In this document: positions 1 to 11,454 of the stretch, piece after piece
How the letters are laid out: each line of letters starts with the position of its first letter
Position numbering within the stretch: the first letter of the stretch is position 1
Source: Sapria himalayana
Taxonomy: Eukaryota; Streptophyta; Magnoliopsida; Malpighiales; Rafflesiaceae
Direction of reading: 5' to 3'
Length of the DNA: 64,000 bases
Assembly: GCA_029783825.1 (NCBI GenBank)
Contig: JAREIK010001721.1
Span: forward strand, 1-64,000
The notes under the pieces: model-generated
The model's input: the letters and a program-made list of their open reading frames with translations, nothing else
Told to the model about the DNA's origin: nothing
The model's database searches: none
Program-made: the position numbers and the translations under genes

Positions 1-1110
1 CTTCTTTTTATCAGCATAACTTTTCTATCGACTTTGTGCTATAAGAAGATGTTGTTGTATCAAAACTACTTTCTCTGAGGTATCCCTAATCACATATGAA
101 CCCATGATGGATCAGTCTCGCACCTTAGCCCAACAAACTAGAGATCGACATAGCCTTCTATACAATGCTTCATATGGTGCCATGTGGATACTTGCATGAT
201 AACTATTGTTATAGGCACACTCGACCAAAGGAAGATGTTCTTCCCAGCTACCCTTGAAATCTAGACAACATGCTCGCAACATATCTTCCAAAACTTGTAA
301 GGTCTTTCTGATTGACCGTCAGTTTGTGGATGGAAAGTAGTACTCATTATCAACTATTTTCCCATTGCTTTCTGAAAACTCTTCCAAAAATGAATCATAA
401 ACGTGGATCTCTGTCCGATACAATAGATACTGTCACTCCATGTAATCAGACAATTTCTCGTATGTATAAACTACATAATTCCTCGCGTGTGAAGGTCATT
501 CGCATTGCTAGAAAATGTGCGGACTTTGTAAGCCAGTCCACAATTACCCATACAGCATCATGTTTTCGTGATGTGCGTGGCAAGTGAGTCACAGAATCCA
601 TTGTGATATGTTTTCATTTCCACTCTGCTACCTCCAAAGGCTGGAGTAATCCTACTGGCCTCTGATGCTCAGCCATTATCTGCTGACACGTGAGGCATCA
701 TCGAACAAATTCCCCAATATGTCTCTTCATCCCATTCCTATAATATTGGCGACGAAGATCATTATACATTTTTGTGCCACCTGGATGTACTGTAAAATGA
801 GAATAGTGAAATTCTTTAAGAATCTCCTCTCTCAATTCCACTATATGGGGAACCACAATCCGTCCCCTAAATCAAAGACTACCATCCATATGAATAGCCC
901 AACCTTCATCGCACGTACTAGTCTCTACTCGGTTCTTTATAGATATTATTTATGCATCTTTTTTTTGCATCTCAATTACCTTATTTAATAGTGAAGATAT
1001 AGCTACTAAACTTCCGATAACACCCTAATTTCGACTGCTATATTGTAAGCTGAATCATCCAACAGTTTCGAGCATATCCCATTCCCACGAAGCTATACTA
1101 GCTAGTGCAC
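1..1110 (-). pseudogene. Ty3/gypsy integrase domain, degenerate
   Basis: The minus strand encodes the gypsy integrase in several frames. The zinc-binding part lies around 640-860, with a recognisable HYSHFTVHPGGTKMY segment and a CLTCQQ-like segment downstream. The core follows: a region resembling the usual MDFV/MDSV-THLPR start near 560-620, then the FHPQTDGQSERT-like region near 270-330, and NNSYHASI/APYEALYG-like segments near 140-210. Integrase inserts the cDNA copy into host DNA. Stops and frame changes separate these blocks. The C-terminal end of the polyprotein and the 3' LTR lie beyond the window edge. The family assignment is firm, but the exact ends are not. Confidence 0.75.
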
Positions 1111-1111
1111 C

Positions 1112-2510
1112 TCATGACTTTCGACTAAGTGCATCAGCCACCACATTTGCCTTAACTGGATGATAATGCAAAGTAAAATCATAGTCTTCCAGATACTCCA
1201 TCCATCGACTTTGTCTCATGTTTAGATCTCTTTGTGTAAAGATATATTTCAGACTTTTATGATTTGAATATACCTCAAATTGCTCTCCATACAAAAAGTG
1301 GCACCATATTTTTAAAGCAAAGACTATAGCCGCCAATTCTATATCATGTGTGAGATAATTTCTCTAATGATTCTTAACTATCTTGAACCATAGCTGTCAT
1401 TCTCCCAGATTACATCAGAACACATCTCAATCCATCTTTCGAGCCTCACAATACATTGTATATTTCTACCCCCCTATCCGGAATTATCAGAATAGGCACT
1501 GAAGTAAGCTTCCTTTTTAATTTTTGGAATGCATTTTCACATGAATTAGTCAACTCATACTTGACTTCTTTCCTGGTCAATCTAGTCATTGGAGCAGCTA
1601 ACCGTGAAAAATTCTCAATAACCCTTATGTAATACCCAGCCAATCCCAAAAACTACGTATTTCAAAAACTAACTTTGGCCTCTCCCAACTTATGACTACC
1701 CTGACTTTTTTAGGGTCCACTGAGACACCTGTAGCTAACACTACATGTCCCAAAAATTTTACTTCTGTCAACCAAAAGTCACATTTACCAAACTTGGCAT
1801 GCAACTTATGCTCTCTCAAGATTTGGAGAACAATATGTAAATGATTCTCATGCTCTCTTTCAGACTGAGAATAAATCAAAATATCATCCACAAAAATCAC
1901 AACAAAATAATCTAAATAGGGCTGAAATATTCTATGCATAAGATCCATGAATGCTTCTAGCGCATTCGTTAATCCGAAAGGCATTACTGTAAACTCAAAA
2001 TACCCATACCATGTTCTAAATGCTGTCTTAGGGATGTCAACCTCCTTAACTCGCAACTTGTGATATCCAGTACGAAGATCTATCTTGGAAAAAACATGTG
2101 CCCCTTTTAACTCTTCAAATAAATCATCAATCACTGGTAATGAATATCTATTCTTTATCATAACCCTATTCAACTGTTGATAATCAATACACATTCGAAG
2201 GTTTTATCCTTTTTCTTTGCAAATAAAACCAGAGCACCCCAAGGTGAAGTGCTGGGTCTAATAAAACCCTTGTCCAACAAACTTGTATCTGGACCTTGAG
2301 TTCTTGTAATTCAATCGGTGCCATCCTATGTGAAGTCATAGAAATAAGTGATGTACCAGGATGTAACTCAATACAAAAATCTATATTCCTGTGTGGGGGT
2401 AGTCCTGGTAATTCATCATGAAAAATATTCTCATAATCACAAACTATCCAAGGAAGATTCATATTCAATGTCCCTTCTTCTACTACGGTGAGACATGTCA
2501 GCCAACCCAT
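1112..2510 (-). pseudogene. Ty3/gypsy reverse transcriptase-RNase H
   Basis: This copies element RNA into DNA and removes the RNA strand. Reading right to left: an N-terminal RT segment (2510-2184), the RT core (2194-1625) with IDLRTGYH at residues 38-45, MPFGLTNA at 71-78 and the catalytic FVDDIL box at residues 101-106 (bases 1894-1877), then a connection segment with [14 protein letters not shown] (1649-1446), then RNase H (1336-1112) ending in the typical [10 protein letters not shown]. Family copies read GLAGYYRRFI, so this one has drifted. At least three frame breaks separate the blocks, near 2190, 1640 and 1340-1446. Upstream is protease/gag and downstream is integrase, which fixes the gypsy class. 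Confidence 0.88.
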
Positions 2511-2519
2511 AAGTTGTCC

Positions 2520-3100
2520 ATGCCATTTAGAATCATACGTAATATGGGATAAAGCATCAAACTTGTCCCCCTAAAATATAACACATATATCGTCGCGTGT
2601 GTGAATAATAATTCTTCTACGATCATAATCAATAATGACCCGATGTGCTATTAACCAGTCCATGCCAAGAATTACATTAAATCCAACATGTCCATGACTC
2701 TAAGATCTGCCATGAATATTATCTCTAAGATTTCTAACTAACAATCTCGGCATATCAGACTAATTTTCACCCTAGACCCCAAAGGAGAAGTCACATGCAA
2801 TAACTTGTCCAAGTTTTTAGCACTTAATCCCAATTCTTTCACACATGATGTAGAAATAAATGAATGTGATGCACAATAATCAAATAGAACTCTTGCCCAT
2901 AAATGAAAAAGCAAGAAAGTACCTTGTACTATAGACTGATCTATCCTCTCTATCTGTGGTGTAATTGCATAGACACGCCCTTGGGTCCTTAAAGTTCTGG
3001 TCTGTGAGCTCTCGCCTCGACCTCGACCCATGCCTTAGCCTTCCTGATATGCTTGTGAAGTAGGAGATATTTGTTGAGTACCCCGAGATTGTAGCCAATT
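2520..3100 (-). pseudogene. Ty3/gypsy aspartic protease region
   Basis: This retropepsin-like segment would cleave the gag-pol polyprotein. The minus strand shows RVLFDYCASHSFIST near 2840-2900, matching the plant gypsy signature in which the motif normally reads D-S/T-G-A-(S/T)-H-S-F-I-S. Here the catalytic Asp is kept, but the Ser/Thr and Gly that follow are Tyr and Cys. That should abolish activity. The following segments (NLDKLLHVTSPLG, then CRDC) match the usual 'VTTPLG...C' stretch. It sits between the zinc knuckle and RT, as expected. Two overlapping frames show a frameshift near 2880-3030. Confidence 0.75.
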
Positions 3101-4090
3101 CCTTGGACCCGTACTAGAGAAAGGAGGAATAAACCATGTTTGCATATTTCTCACGGATGTCTGAGACTATGATGTCTCATAATCCTGGAATTCCTGCTTT
3201 CGTGGACATTCTCATTTCCAATGTCCAGGCTGATGACATAAAAAACAAGTTTTATGTCCAATTTGGCTAGAATTTCTAGTATGGCATTGGCCTTGATAAT
3301 CACGACCTTCGCCATAAAATTTTCGTGGGATAAATGATCTTTGACACTTTCTAGAAAATTGTTGATTCTCTTTTATTTTTCCACCAGTACTTCCACTCAT
3401 TTCCCGAATGTTTCATGCATCCTCAACCTTCCGCTTGATGGCTAAAGCTGTCTTAACCATCGAATCCATATATTGATAAGAAATCTCACAATCTTGCCTC
3501 GAATGACCAATTTTAATCCATCTTCAAATTTTCAAACCTTAGCCACATTAGTAGTCACATAATCATTCCCAAAGCATGCCAACTCTGTAAATTTGGCCAC
3601 ATAGTCCGATACCGTCATATTTCCTTGTCTAAGTTCAAGAAATTCTCGTGCCTTGGCATGTCTAGCTGAAGTCGAAAAATATTTTTCCATGAATAATTCT
3701 TTGAAAACTTCTCATGTCACTGCCTCTATATTCTTCGAGACCTTGATCCAATCCCACCAAATTTGTGACTCACCCTCTAGCTGAGACGCTGCTAGGCGGA
3801 TCTTGGTAGCATTGGAAGTGATTTCCATTGCATCCAAGATTTTATCCACTTATCGAAACCAATGATCTTCCGCCATCAGGTCTCCTCCCCCCATAAATAT
3901 TGGAGGATGATGTGCCTTGAACTTTAGGAGGTTACATGATCCTACTTGACCTCCAATTGTACTAATTTGTGCAACCCTTGCAATAGCAACACCCACAAGC
4001 TCTATCAAAGCTTACTGATCAAAAAAGGCTAGGGATTGATCCTGATTTCATTGATGTCGCCGGTGTCCTCGTTATCTACTTTCCATCTAC
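3100..4090 (-). pseudogene. Ty3/gypsy gag with zinc knuckle
   Basis: This is the capsid/nucleocapsid part of the element. The zinc knuckle is visible on the minus strand at about 3205-3250 (CFLCHQPGHWK, then Glu-Cys), a CX2CX4HX4C pattern with a stop codon (TGA) inside the last spacer. Upstream (3400-4090) the minus strand gives gag-like stretches with many stops, for example a segment around 3600-3720 similar to the retrotrans_gag core (EYxxxFxxL...KA..F). A possible start lies near 4086, where the minus strand has ATGGAAAGTAG. No single frame covers it. The assignment rests on the knuckle and on the position between PBS and protease. Confidence 0.6.
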
Positions 4091-4316
4091 ATATGTCAAA
4101 TAATAATAAAAGAATCACATTTATTTTTTATTATTAGTGCACATGCCACTAATAATAGTCTTTTAATTTTGAGAATATTATTTCATTTTCTAAACCACTA
4201 AGGTTATGTTTCTTTACGCTAGTGTTTTTTCCCTCGAGTATTAGATATTTATATATCTAATCTTTCCTACCACATGATGAAACTTTTACCAATTTCTGGG
4301 TTATAGGTAACTGTAT

Positions 4317-4334
4317 ACCAAACCTTTGATACCA
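4317..4334 (-). promoter_or_regulatory. Primer-binding site (initiator Met tRNA type)
   Basis: On the minus strand the sequence reads TGGTATCAAAGGTTTGGT, close to TGGTATCAGAGC, the complement of the 3' end of initiator methionine tRNA. It begins five bases after the LTR end (...GGGGTATCA, 4340). The position directly inside the LTR is as expected for minus-strand cDNA priming. Confidence 0.7.
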
Positions 4335-4339
4335 AGCTA

Positions 4340-4792
4340 TGATACCCCATTTTACCGAGGGTCTCATTCATTCCAACACAAAATATAATGTGCAATAAAA
4401 TAAAAATTTCTCAAATTTACAATACATTTTTTTCCTTTTACATTTTATTTGCTCAACGGAAGAAAGAAAACACCCAACATATTATTTAAGCCACAATTGA
4501 CTTTTCTTCACATGTGTGATCCTGTATGTGGATTTGTCATCTGTCCCTGACCCATACCTGAAAAGGGGTCCCACAACGAAGTGAGCAAGGCTCTGTAGGG
4601 TAAACTTTTTCAGAGTTACTCCCTACCTAAGTGCACGTAAAATGTTATGAATATACCTCAACACCCATTCAAGTACAATATTTATATGAATGCAATTATG
4701 GATGAAATGTTTATATGCCCATATTCCTGAGTCTCAACGACTACCTCACACATGCCTAAGCCAAGTGTGATATATTATATCTCTGGATATGC

Positions 4793-4872
<80 letters not shown>

Positions 4873-5624
4873 ATAGAAATATTTATTTTCTTGGAATTAT
4901 TCCGAAAAATATGGACCTCCTCCGAAAAACATATCGGACATTTATCCGAATAAAATATAATTTTCATGGATTTACTCCGAGAAATAAACACCGCCATAAC
5001 TCTGCTGGACGTTGTCCCAATTTGAGCTTGCTAAATACGATCAATATACCTATATATATATAATGATATATATATCATGCACCCACCCATGTATATGGAA
5101 TGTTCCCATGCATATGAAATGTAATTATGTCATTCCAATTTAACCCATGATTCAGGCACAATTATAATAATCCAAATCCAATTCGTCCTGCACTAACAAT
5201 TTCTAATGAAATATCAAAACTTTTCACCAATTAATTACTTCTAATATATTTTCCAAAAATTCGACTTGAAATATAAAACATGATCATTTCAGGCCATTAA
5301 ATAGAAATAAATTCTGATAAGAGAAAACCGCTATCTTCCAGAAAATTTCACCAAAACTTTTTAAATTTTATATCAGCGTGAAGATCTCGTCGTGTAGAGT
5401 AACTTTAGTTATTAGACTACATTTTTCCAATTCCAAAATAATCCATTATGATTGATTGAAAGTTAAATGATTTTTTTTTCTCTATACTTTCTCTCTCTCT
5501 CCCTCCAGCTCCGATTTTTTTTTAGTTTCTCCCATTTTTTCGGATTCCTGACATTTTTCTTTATATATATATGTGTGTGTATTCATTTATTATTATTAAG
5601 TAATAATATAATTAATTTTTGTAA
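4340..5624 (-). repeat. 5' LTR of the gypsy element (outer end uncertain)
   Basis: The inner border is clear. On the forward strand it starts TGATACCCCA at 4340, giving CA at the LTR 3' end on the element strand next to the PBS. The outer border is inferred from TGTTACAAAAA on the minus strand at 5624. The interval is AT rich, contains a long TA run and no coding potential. The partner LTR is outside the window, so the length cannot be verified. Confidence 0.45.
4797..4871. repeat. (TA)n microsatellite
   Basis: About 75 bases of uninterrupted alternating TA inside the gypsy LTR. It makes spurious long Tyr/Ile open frames on both strands. Confidence 0.95.
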
Positions 5625-5943
5625 CACCTATACATCCGGTGGACCGCTAGTGCCGTCACTGCCACGTGTGGATGATGTGGCGTGGTATTTCAGTTACAAG
5701 AAATTATTTTTTTCATAAATATTCTAATAATTATTAAATAAATAAAAATATAACTAAATTTTGACTTTCTCAAAATTTAATGAAATTTGACAACGTAGCT
5801 ATATTTTCCAAGATGAATTCAATAATGACATCCATTTTATCAATATAGCCCTAAAATTTTCAGGTTATTTTCTTTTATTGCAAAATTACCATTTTGCCCA
5901 TTTTTTTCCAGAAATCAAATTATGTTAGTTATTTATTTTTTTT
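5625..5943. other. AT-rich spacer, no gene seen
   Basis: This spacer lies between the gypsy LTR and the first microsatellite array. It contains a short GC-richer patch (5630-5690) and otherwise AT-rich sequence. No coding or RNA feature is recognised. It may be LTR continuation or the target DNA. Confidence 0.5.
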
Positions 5944-6513
5944 AGGATTTCACACTTATTCTTCTTATTCTTTTTATTCTTCTTATTATTCTTTTCTTTT
6001 ATCCTTTTATTCTTTTATTCTTTTTATTCTTCTTATTCTTCTTATACTTATTATTGTTAATATTATTATTATTATTCTTATTCTTCTCATTCTTCTAATT
6101 TTTCTTATTCTTCTTATTCTTCTTATTCTTCTTATTCTTCTTATTTTTCTTATTATTCTAATTATTCTACTTATTTTTATTATTATACTTATTTTTCTTA
6201 TTCTTTTTATTCTTCCTATTCTTCTTTCTCTTCTATTCTACTAATTTTTCTAATTCTTCTCATTCTTTTAATTCTTTTAATTCTTTTAATTCTTCTTTAT
6301 CTTCTTATTCTTTTTATTCTTCGTATGCTGCTTATTATTCTTACTCTTCTTATTCTTATTATTCTTGTTATTCTTCTTATTATTCAATTTCTTCTTCTTA
6401 TTCTTAATCTTTATTTTCTACTTATTCTTCTTATTCTTTTTCTTCTTATTATTTTTCATATTATTCTTATTCTTTTTATTCTTTTTTACTTCTTATTCTT
6501 CTTATTCTTCTAT
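5944..6513 (-). repeat. (GAATAAGAA)-type array A
   Basis: The forward strand reads TTCTTATTC repeats, so the minus strand reads GAATAAGAA, an irregular mix of GAA and TAA/AAT triplets. On the minus strand it starts directly after the 3' end of LINE-a (see 6514-11450). Ile/Leu/Phe-rich open frames here are artefacts of the triplet repeat. Confidence 0.93.
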
Positions 6514-9500
6514 TTTTTAAGGTTTTATTTATTAATATAACCCTCTCTTTTGGCGTAGGAATACCTTTTTTACTATTTAGTTAATTCTACGCTTTCCCCA
6601 TTTACAACCGTACCCATCCACTAAGCTAGAAACAAGTTTTGCTTTATCTAACTAGAAAATGTTTTTCTTTGTTACAGACTTTCTCTTTATTCTGCCTATT
6701 CTTTGATCAAGACTATTACCATACCCATATTGTATTTGCTATATAAATCCTTCAGCCTCTATTTTGGAGTTTCTTTTATCTTAAAACTATTCCTTCCTCA
6801 TCCTTCCTCTATCTTTAAAAGTTCCACTCTAATTCAGTTTATACATGCTAAATAGCAAGATAAGAAACCACCCTAATCAATTTACTAAACCCTACCAATT
6901 CTCCTAGTGATCTGCCTGACTACCCTGTCAATCTCGCTTCCTTAAAACCTCCTCCCTGCAAAATAGAAAACTACAAACATATCCATGCCACAACCATTCA
7001 TCCTACCTATTACCCCTTCTATTCCTTTACAATTATCCAATACAAACTAATATTCTATATCACTAAAATATTTGGCTTTTCTTCTAATATCCATGCTCCA
7101 CTATGTTGATATGTTGCAAACACATCATTTGTCGCTCCTCCCACCATCGTCCTTTCTCCATCAGAATTACCTTGCCTCCAGATTTGTATCCACTATCTTT
7201 TGCCTTTTCTGTAAAAGAAATATACATATATCCATTCCATAACCACCCATTTCCCCTATCAAACCTTGTTACAGAACCAAGAAATTTCCAACTCCTTTAG
7301 AAACCTTCCCTTCATTTCTGGTTAAAGAAAAGGCTACTCCCTGCTTCCTTTGTTTTTGTAACTATGCATCCAGTTGCATCATTTCCATATTTGATCCTGT
7401 TCAGTAAGTTCAATAATTCCATGCTTCCCATGTTTGTTACATGCATACAAATTTAAAAACATAGCAACTATTCCCCTAACTCTCTTTGCCAATAGTATCT
7501 ATTCCCATCTAACCTTATGCCCTACAATCTATCAGAAAATAGAGTCAATGCCAATAAAACTAAGCAATGTATCCATCCCACAGGACCAAGATGTATTGTG
7601 CATGTAATCACCTATTTTTTTATCCCTTCTTACGTACGAACAACCTATCTTATCTAAATATGCTAGGCCTTTTATCTTAGCCAGAATATCTTCAACTATC
7701 AATTCTTTATCCCCTTTTTTAAAACCCTCCGCTACTAATTTAATAGCAACTATGTTTTCTTCCATGTATATATGTACTATGGTACAATTTAATTCTTTAA
7801 AAACATTTCTAATATTATCTACTTCTACCTCATACTTCCACTTGACAAAATTTCTGTAGCTAAACCCACCAATAAGTTCGAATCTACTAGAATCTAAATA
7901 TTATGCATATGAGCATTTTTACAGATTCTAAGCCCTTGCTGCAGCACCAAAATTTTTGCATGTAGTGTTGAATATGCCTTACCTCTACTTTCTACGTCTC
8001 TCAACACTCCTCCTGCAATACTCATTTTCCTATTGAAGATACCACCCATGTTAAGCACGGTAATGCCTTACGGAGGTTTGTTCCATTTAAGTATTTTAAT
8101 ACTTTGAATTTTGGACTTTTTTAGTTTTAAATCCCATACTTTATCCTTGTTATGATCTATTTCCCATTTCTCGACCTTAATCGGATATATCTCCGATAAT
8201 CTTTCAATTTCTCTCTTCACCTTTGCCAAGATATCCTTAGCTTTCATTTGAATTCCCTCAAATCTAATCTTATTTCATGCCTTCCATATACACCAAATTG
8301 CTATATGCTAGATATTCTTCCTAATCCACTTTGATACACTATTCATCTTGCTTTCATTACTCCATTTTAATAATCTATCTTTTAAAAGGTCCTACCAATT
8401 TTTAATTTGTGCCTCTTTCTCCAGGAATTTCCAAACTTCTGATGCTACTTTTCGTATAGATAGCAAATGATCTATTATTTCAAATGCCGAATTGCAACAT
8501 TCGCATCTTGAAGCCAATGCTATGCTTTTTAACTATATCCTCTCATCTACCAGAAAAGCCTTTTTTATTGCTTTCCACATAAAAATTTTTATTTTATTTG
8601 CATTATCACCCTCCCAGACCCATTTATACAATTCTTGTGTTTGTCTGCTATTTCTCACTAAGTCTTTAGCACTTTTAAGTGTGAATATTCCTTGAGGGTT
8701 TAATATCCATTTCCAACCACTCTTACTTTGTTTCGAGTAAGATTCTACTATATGTCGTTGTTTCAAAATTTGTTTTCATGTCTTCGATGTCTTCCTTGTA
8801 ACTCTAAATTCATTATTACCTAGGGCATATTTATTCTTCTTGAATTCCTCCTAGATACTTTATTATCTTTAAGTCTCCACCAATTTTTGCATGCCCAGGC
8901 TCTGAACATGTCCTTTAGACTGGTAATGCCCAAGCCTTCCTCTTCCTTAGGATAGCATACTTCTTCCCATTTTATCTAGTGTGCCTTAGGTTTGCCATTC
9001 CTTTTTCCCCATAGAAAATTTGACACATCTTTTTATAATGTTCTTATAACCTTTTTTGGTAGATGAATAGCCATTAGTATGTGTATTAGAAAACTTTGAA
9101 GCACATGAACAATCATAGTAGTTCTTCCCGCCATGTTCAATAGATCTTCTGTCTATCCGGCTATCTTTGCTCTCATTTTGTCCATTAGGAATCCTAAATA
9201 TTACTCCTTCAATCTCCATTCAAATATTGGATAACCTAGATAAGTTAGTGCCCCAATCCTTTGCAAAAATCCTGTAATTCTTTTAATATTTTAAGCAAAC
9301 TTTTCTAGGGCTTTTCCTTTAATTTAAAACTAACATTTCCATTTGTTCGGGACTTGCCTTGTTTACTCTTCTAAAACCTAGAATAATTCTATCATATTTC
9401 TCATAGAATTTTTGTTCTCATTTGTAAATATTATAACATCATCTGCATTAGCCAACCAATTCACAACCAGTGTATTACTTGGTTATTTATAGAATATTAT

Positions 9501-11450
9501 CCTCCCCATTTTTATTCTTTCTTTAGCATTCATAATTAATAATTCCAAATTTATATTAAATAGCAAAGGTGAGTTAGGGTCTCCTTGCCTTAGCCCTCTT
9601 ATAGGTTAAAATTATCTATCTATCAGCCCATTTGTAATAATTTTGACCGATGACTTGATATGCATCTATATATCAAATATATACAAAATTTAAAAGCTCA
9701 TTTTCCTCATAATATAACATAAAATATACCAATCTGCTCTATCAAAAGCTTTTGATATTCTAACTTTTTTACCATGTTGTGCCCTCTTACTTTAGCTCTA
9801 GTCTTTCTTATTATTTCTGAGCCTAAAGATATATTTTCCATCATTAGCCTATTTTTGATAAAACATGTTTGCTCTGGTTAGATAATATTAAATAGGACTT
9901 TGCTTAATCTATGTTGTAACAACTTGGACAAATCTTATATATTGAATTACCTAAACTTATAGGTCTATAATCTTTGTATTTTTGTGGGTTATCTATTTTT
10001 GATATAAAGATAATGAAGGAACTAGCCAAGGTTTTAGTTATCTTTGCTCCTGCAAAAATCAGTAAAATTATTGTGACCAATTCCTTTTTAATTGTACTCC
10101 AACAAATTTGAAAGAAACCATTGTTCCATCCATTTGGACCAGCCGCATTATCTTTTTTGATGTTAAATGCAGTCTCTTTTAGCTATTTTTTATCCATGTC
10201 CCTAGCAAGCCTTCTATTATCATTTTCTGAAACTTTACTTTTAATGGCTTGCATCAGGGTACATCCCCTTTCTCATACCATTCCACATAAATGTTTAATG
10301 AAGAATTATATGAAATCACCCCTATTCTCCTCTTTCTTCTCTACCTATTCCCCTTTTTCATTTTTTAGGCCTTTGATTGTCTGCTTTTGCTTTTAAATTT
10401 TTTCCATTGTGTGAAAAATTGTAGTATTTCTATCTCCTTCATTTAATCACTTTATTTTCACTTTTTGCTTTCAAAAAACTTTATCCATTTGCAATTTAAG
10501 TCTTAGTTCAGCCCCTGCTTTACTTAGTTTCTTTCTGTTATCAATATTTTGATTCTTTGCATACTCCTCCCATTTTTCTACTCATTTTTTGCCTCATGAA
10601 TATTTTTACCAATATCCTCGAAAACCTCTTTATTCCATTGTTATAGACTAAGCTTTAATCTACTCATTTTACCACAATTATTAGTAATGGGTTTCCCTTT
10701 GCAGGTAATGACCATGAATCTTTGACAACCTTCAAAACCCCTTCGTTTAAACTCCACATATTTTGAAACGTAAAATGCTTCGTTCTCTCAACAATCTTTT
10801 AATTGGTTAGGAGAAGAAGACTATGATCTAAATAGGTTCTATTCAGATGCCTAACCCCTATTTCCCCAAATTTGACCAACCATTTCACATTATATAAAAC
10901 ATGATCCAATCTTGTAAATATTACTTCTCTCTTCCTCTAGTTATTACACCCAATAAATTTCGAACCAAGAAAATGGGCTTCAATTAATCCAACATTAGAT
11001 ATCACCTCATTAAATTATTTTAAAGCCTCTACATCTTGTGGCCTTCCCCCTTTCCCTTCATGGTTCCTTCTTATAACATTAAAATCCTCTCTAATAATGG
11101 GACTTGTCCACTTTAGCTATATCCTTCTTCTCCTACCATAATATCTTCCTATCTACTTTAGAATTTCTAGAATTAACAGCCAAAATGATCACATCTAGAT
11201 AAGTATTAATCTTAAAACTTATTATTTGCTCCAAGTCTTTTATTACATTTATCAAAATATTTTTCTCACACAAAATCCATAATTTATTATTAATATTTAC
11301 ATGGGCAAGCTCCATGCCCCCCATTTTTATATAATTTTTCTAGCTTCTTTTTATCCACCAATGGTTCGGCTATTACAAATATTTTTATTTTTTGCATTTT
11401 TATTAGTTTTTTAACTCTATTACCTGAAGAAGCACTAGGTACTCCTCTTA
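6514..11450 (-). mobile_element. L1-type LINE (LINE-a), decayed, 5' truncated
   Basis: This is a minus-strand non-LTR retrotransposon. Right to left it holds endonuclease (about 11420-10680), reverse transcriptase (about 10250-9200), a zf-RVT region (about 8900-8250), RNase H (about 8000-7530) and a long 3' UTR (7530-6514). The protein is clearly related to LINE-2 (47916-54140). The 3' end, on the minus strand, carries GTATTCCT followed by AAAGAGAGGGTTAT and then TAATAAA (complement of 6527-6570). The same end motif occurs in LINE-3 at 60621-60656. No ORF1 is recognised, so the 5' end is probably lost near 11450. Confidence 0.85.
7530..11420 (-). pseudogene. LINE ORF2 remnant: endonuclease, RT, RNase H
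   Basis: Short conserved blocks survive in many frames. The endonuclease block at 11324-11133 (NNKLWILCEKN, then a CIIF-like strand) corresponds to NNKIWIFWKS in LINE-2. The RT active-site region at 9420-9466 reads NADDVIIFTNE on the minus strand, where LINE-2 has YVDDVIIFTNG. The block at 8766-8533 (SGWKWILNPQGIFTLKSAK, then FMWKAIKKAFLVDERI) is the zf-RVT segment between RT and RNase H. The last block, 7765-7532, ends DILAKIKGLAYLDKIG(C)SYVR, the C-terminal tail also seen in LINE-2 and LINE-3. The number of stops and frameshifts shows long decay, much older than LINE-2. Confidence 0.8.
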
Positions 11451-11454
11451 TGTA

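Larger units (their letters stand above)
1..5624 (-). mobile_element. Ty3/gypsy LTR retrotransposon, partial (window edge)
   Basis: This is a minus-strand LTR retrotransposon. Read right to left, the order is LTR, primer-binding site, gag with zinc knuckle, protease, reverse transcriptase, RNase H and integrase. RT before RNase H before integrase is the Ty3/gypsy order. Its 3' LTR lies left of base 1, outside the window, so LTR-LTR comparison is impossible here. Coding frames are broken by stops and frameshifts throughout, so it is a dead copy. The right boundary (start of the 5' LTR) is a guess based on a TGTTAC-type start on the minus strand near 5624. Confidence 0.85.

Noticed and set aside
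312..988. Plus-strand frames of 91 and 107 codons
   Set aside because: They are opposite the minus-strand gypsy integrase, whose conserved residues are on the other strand.
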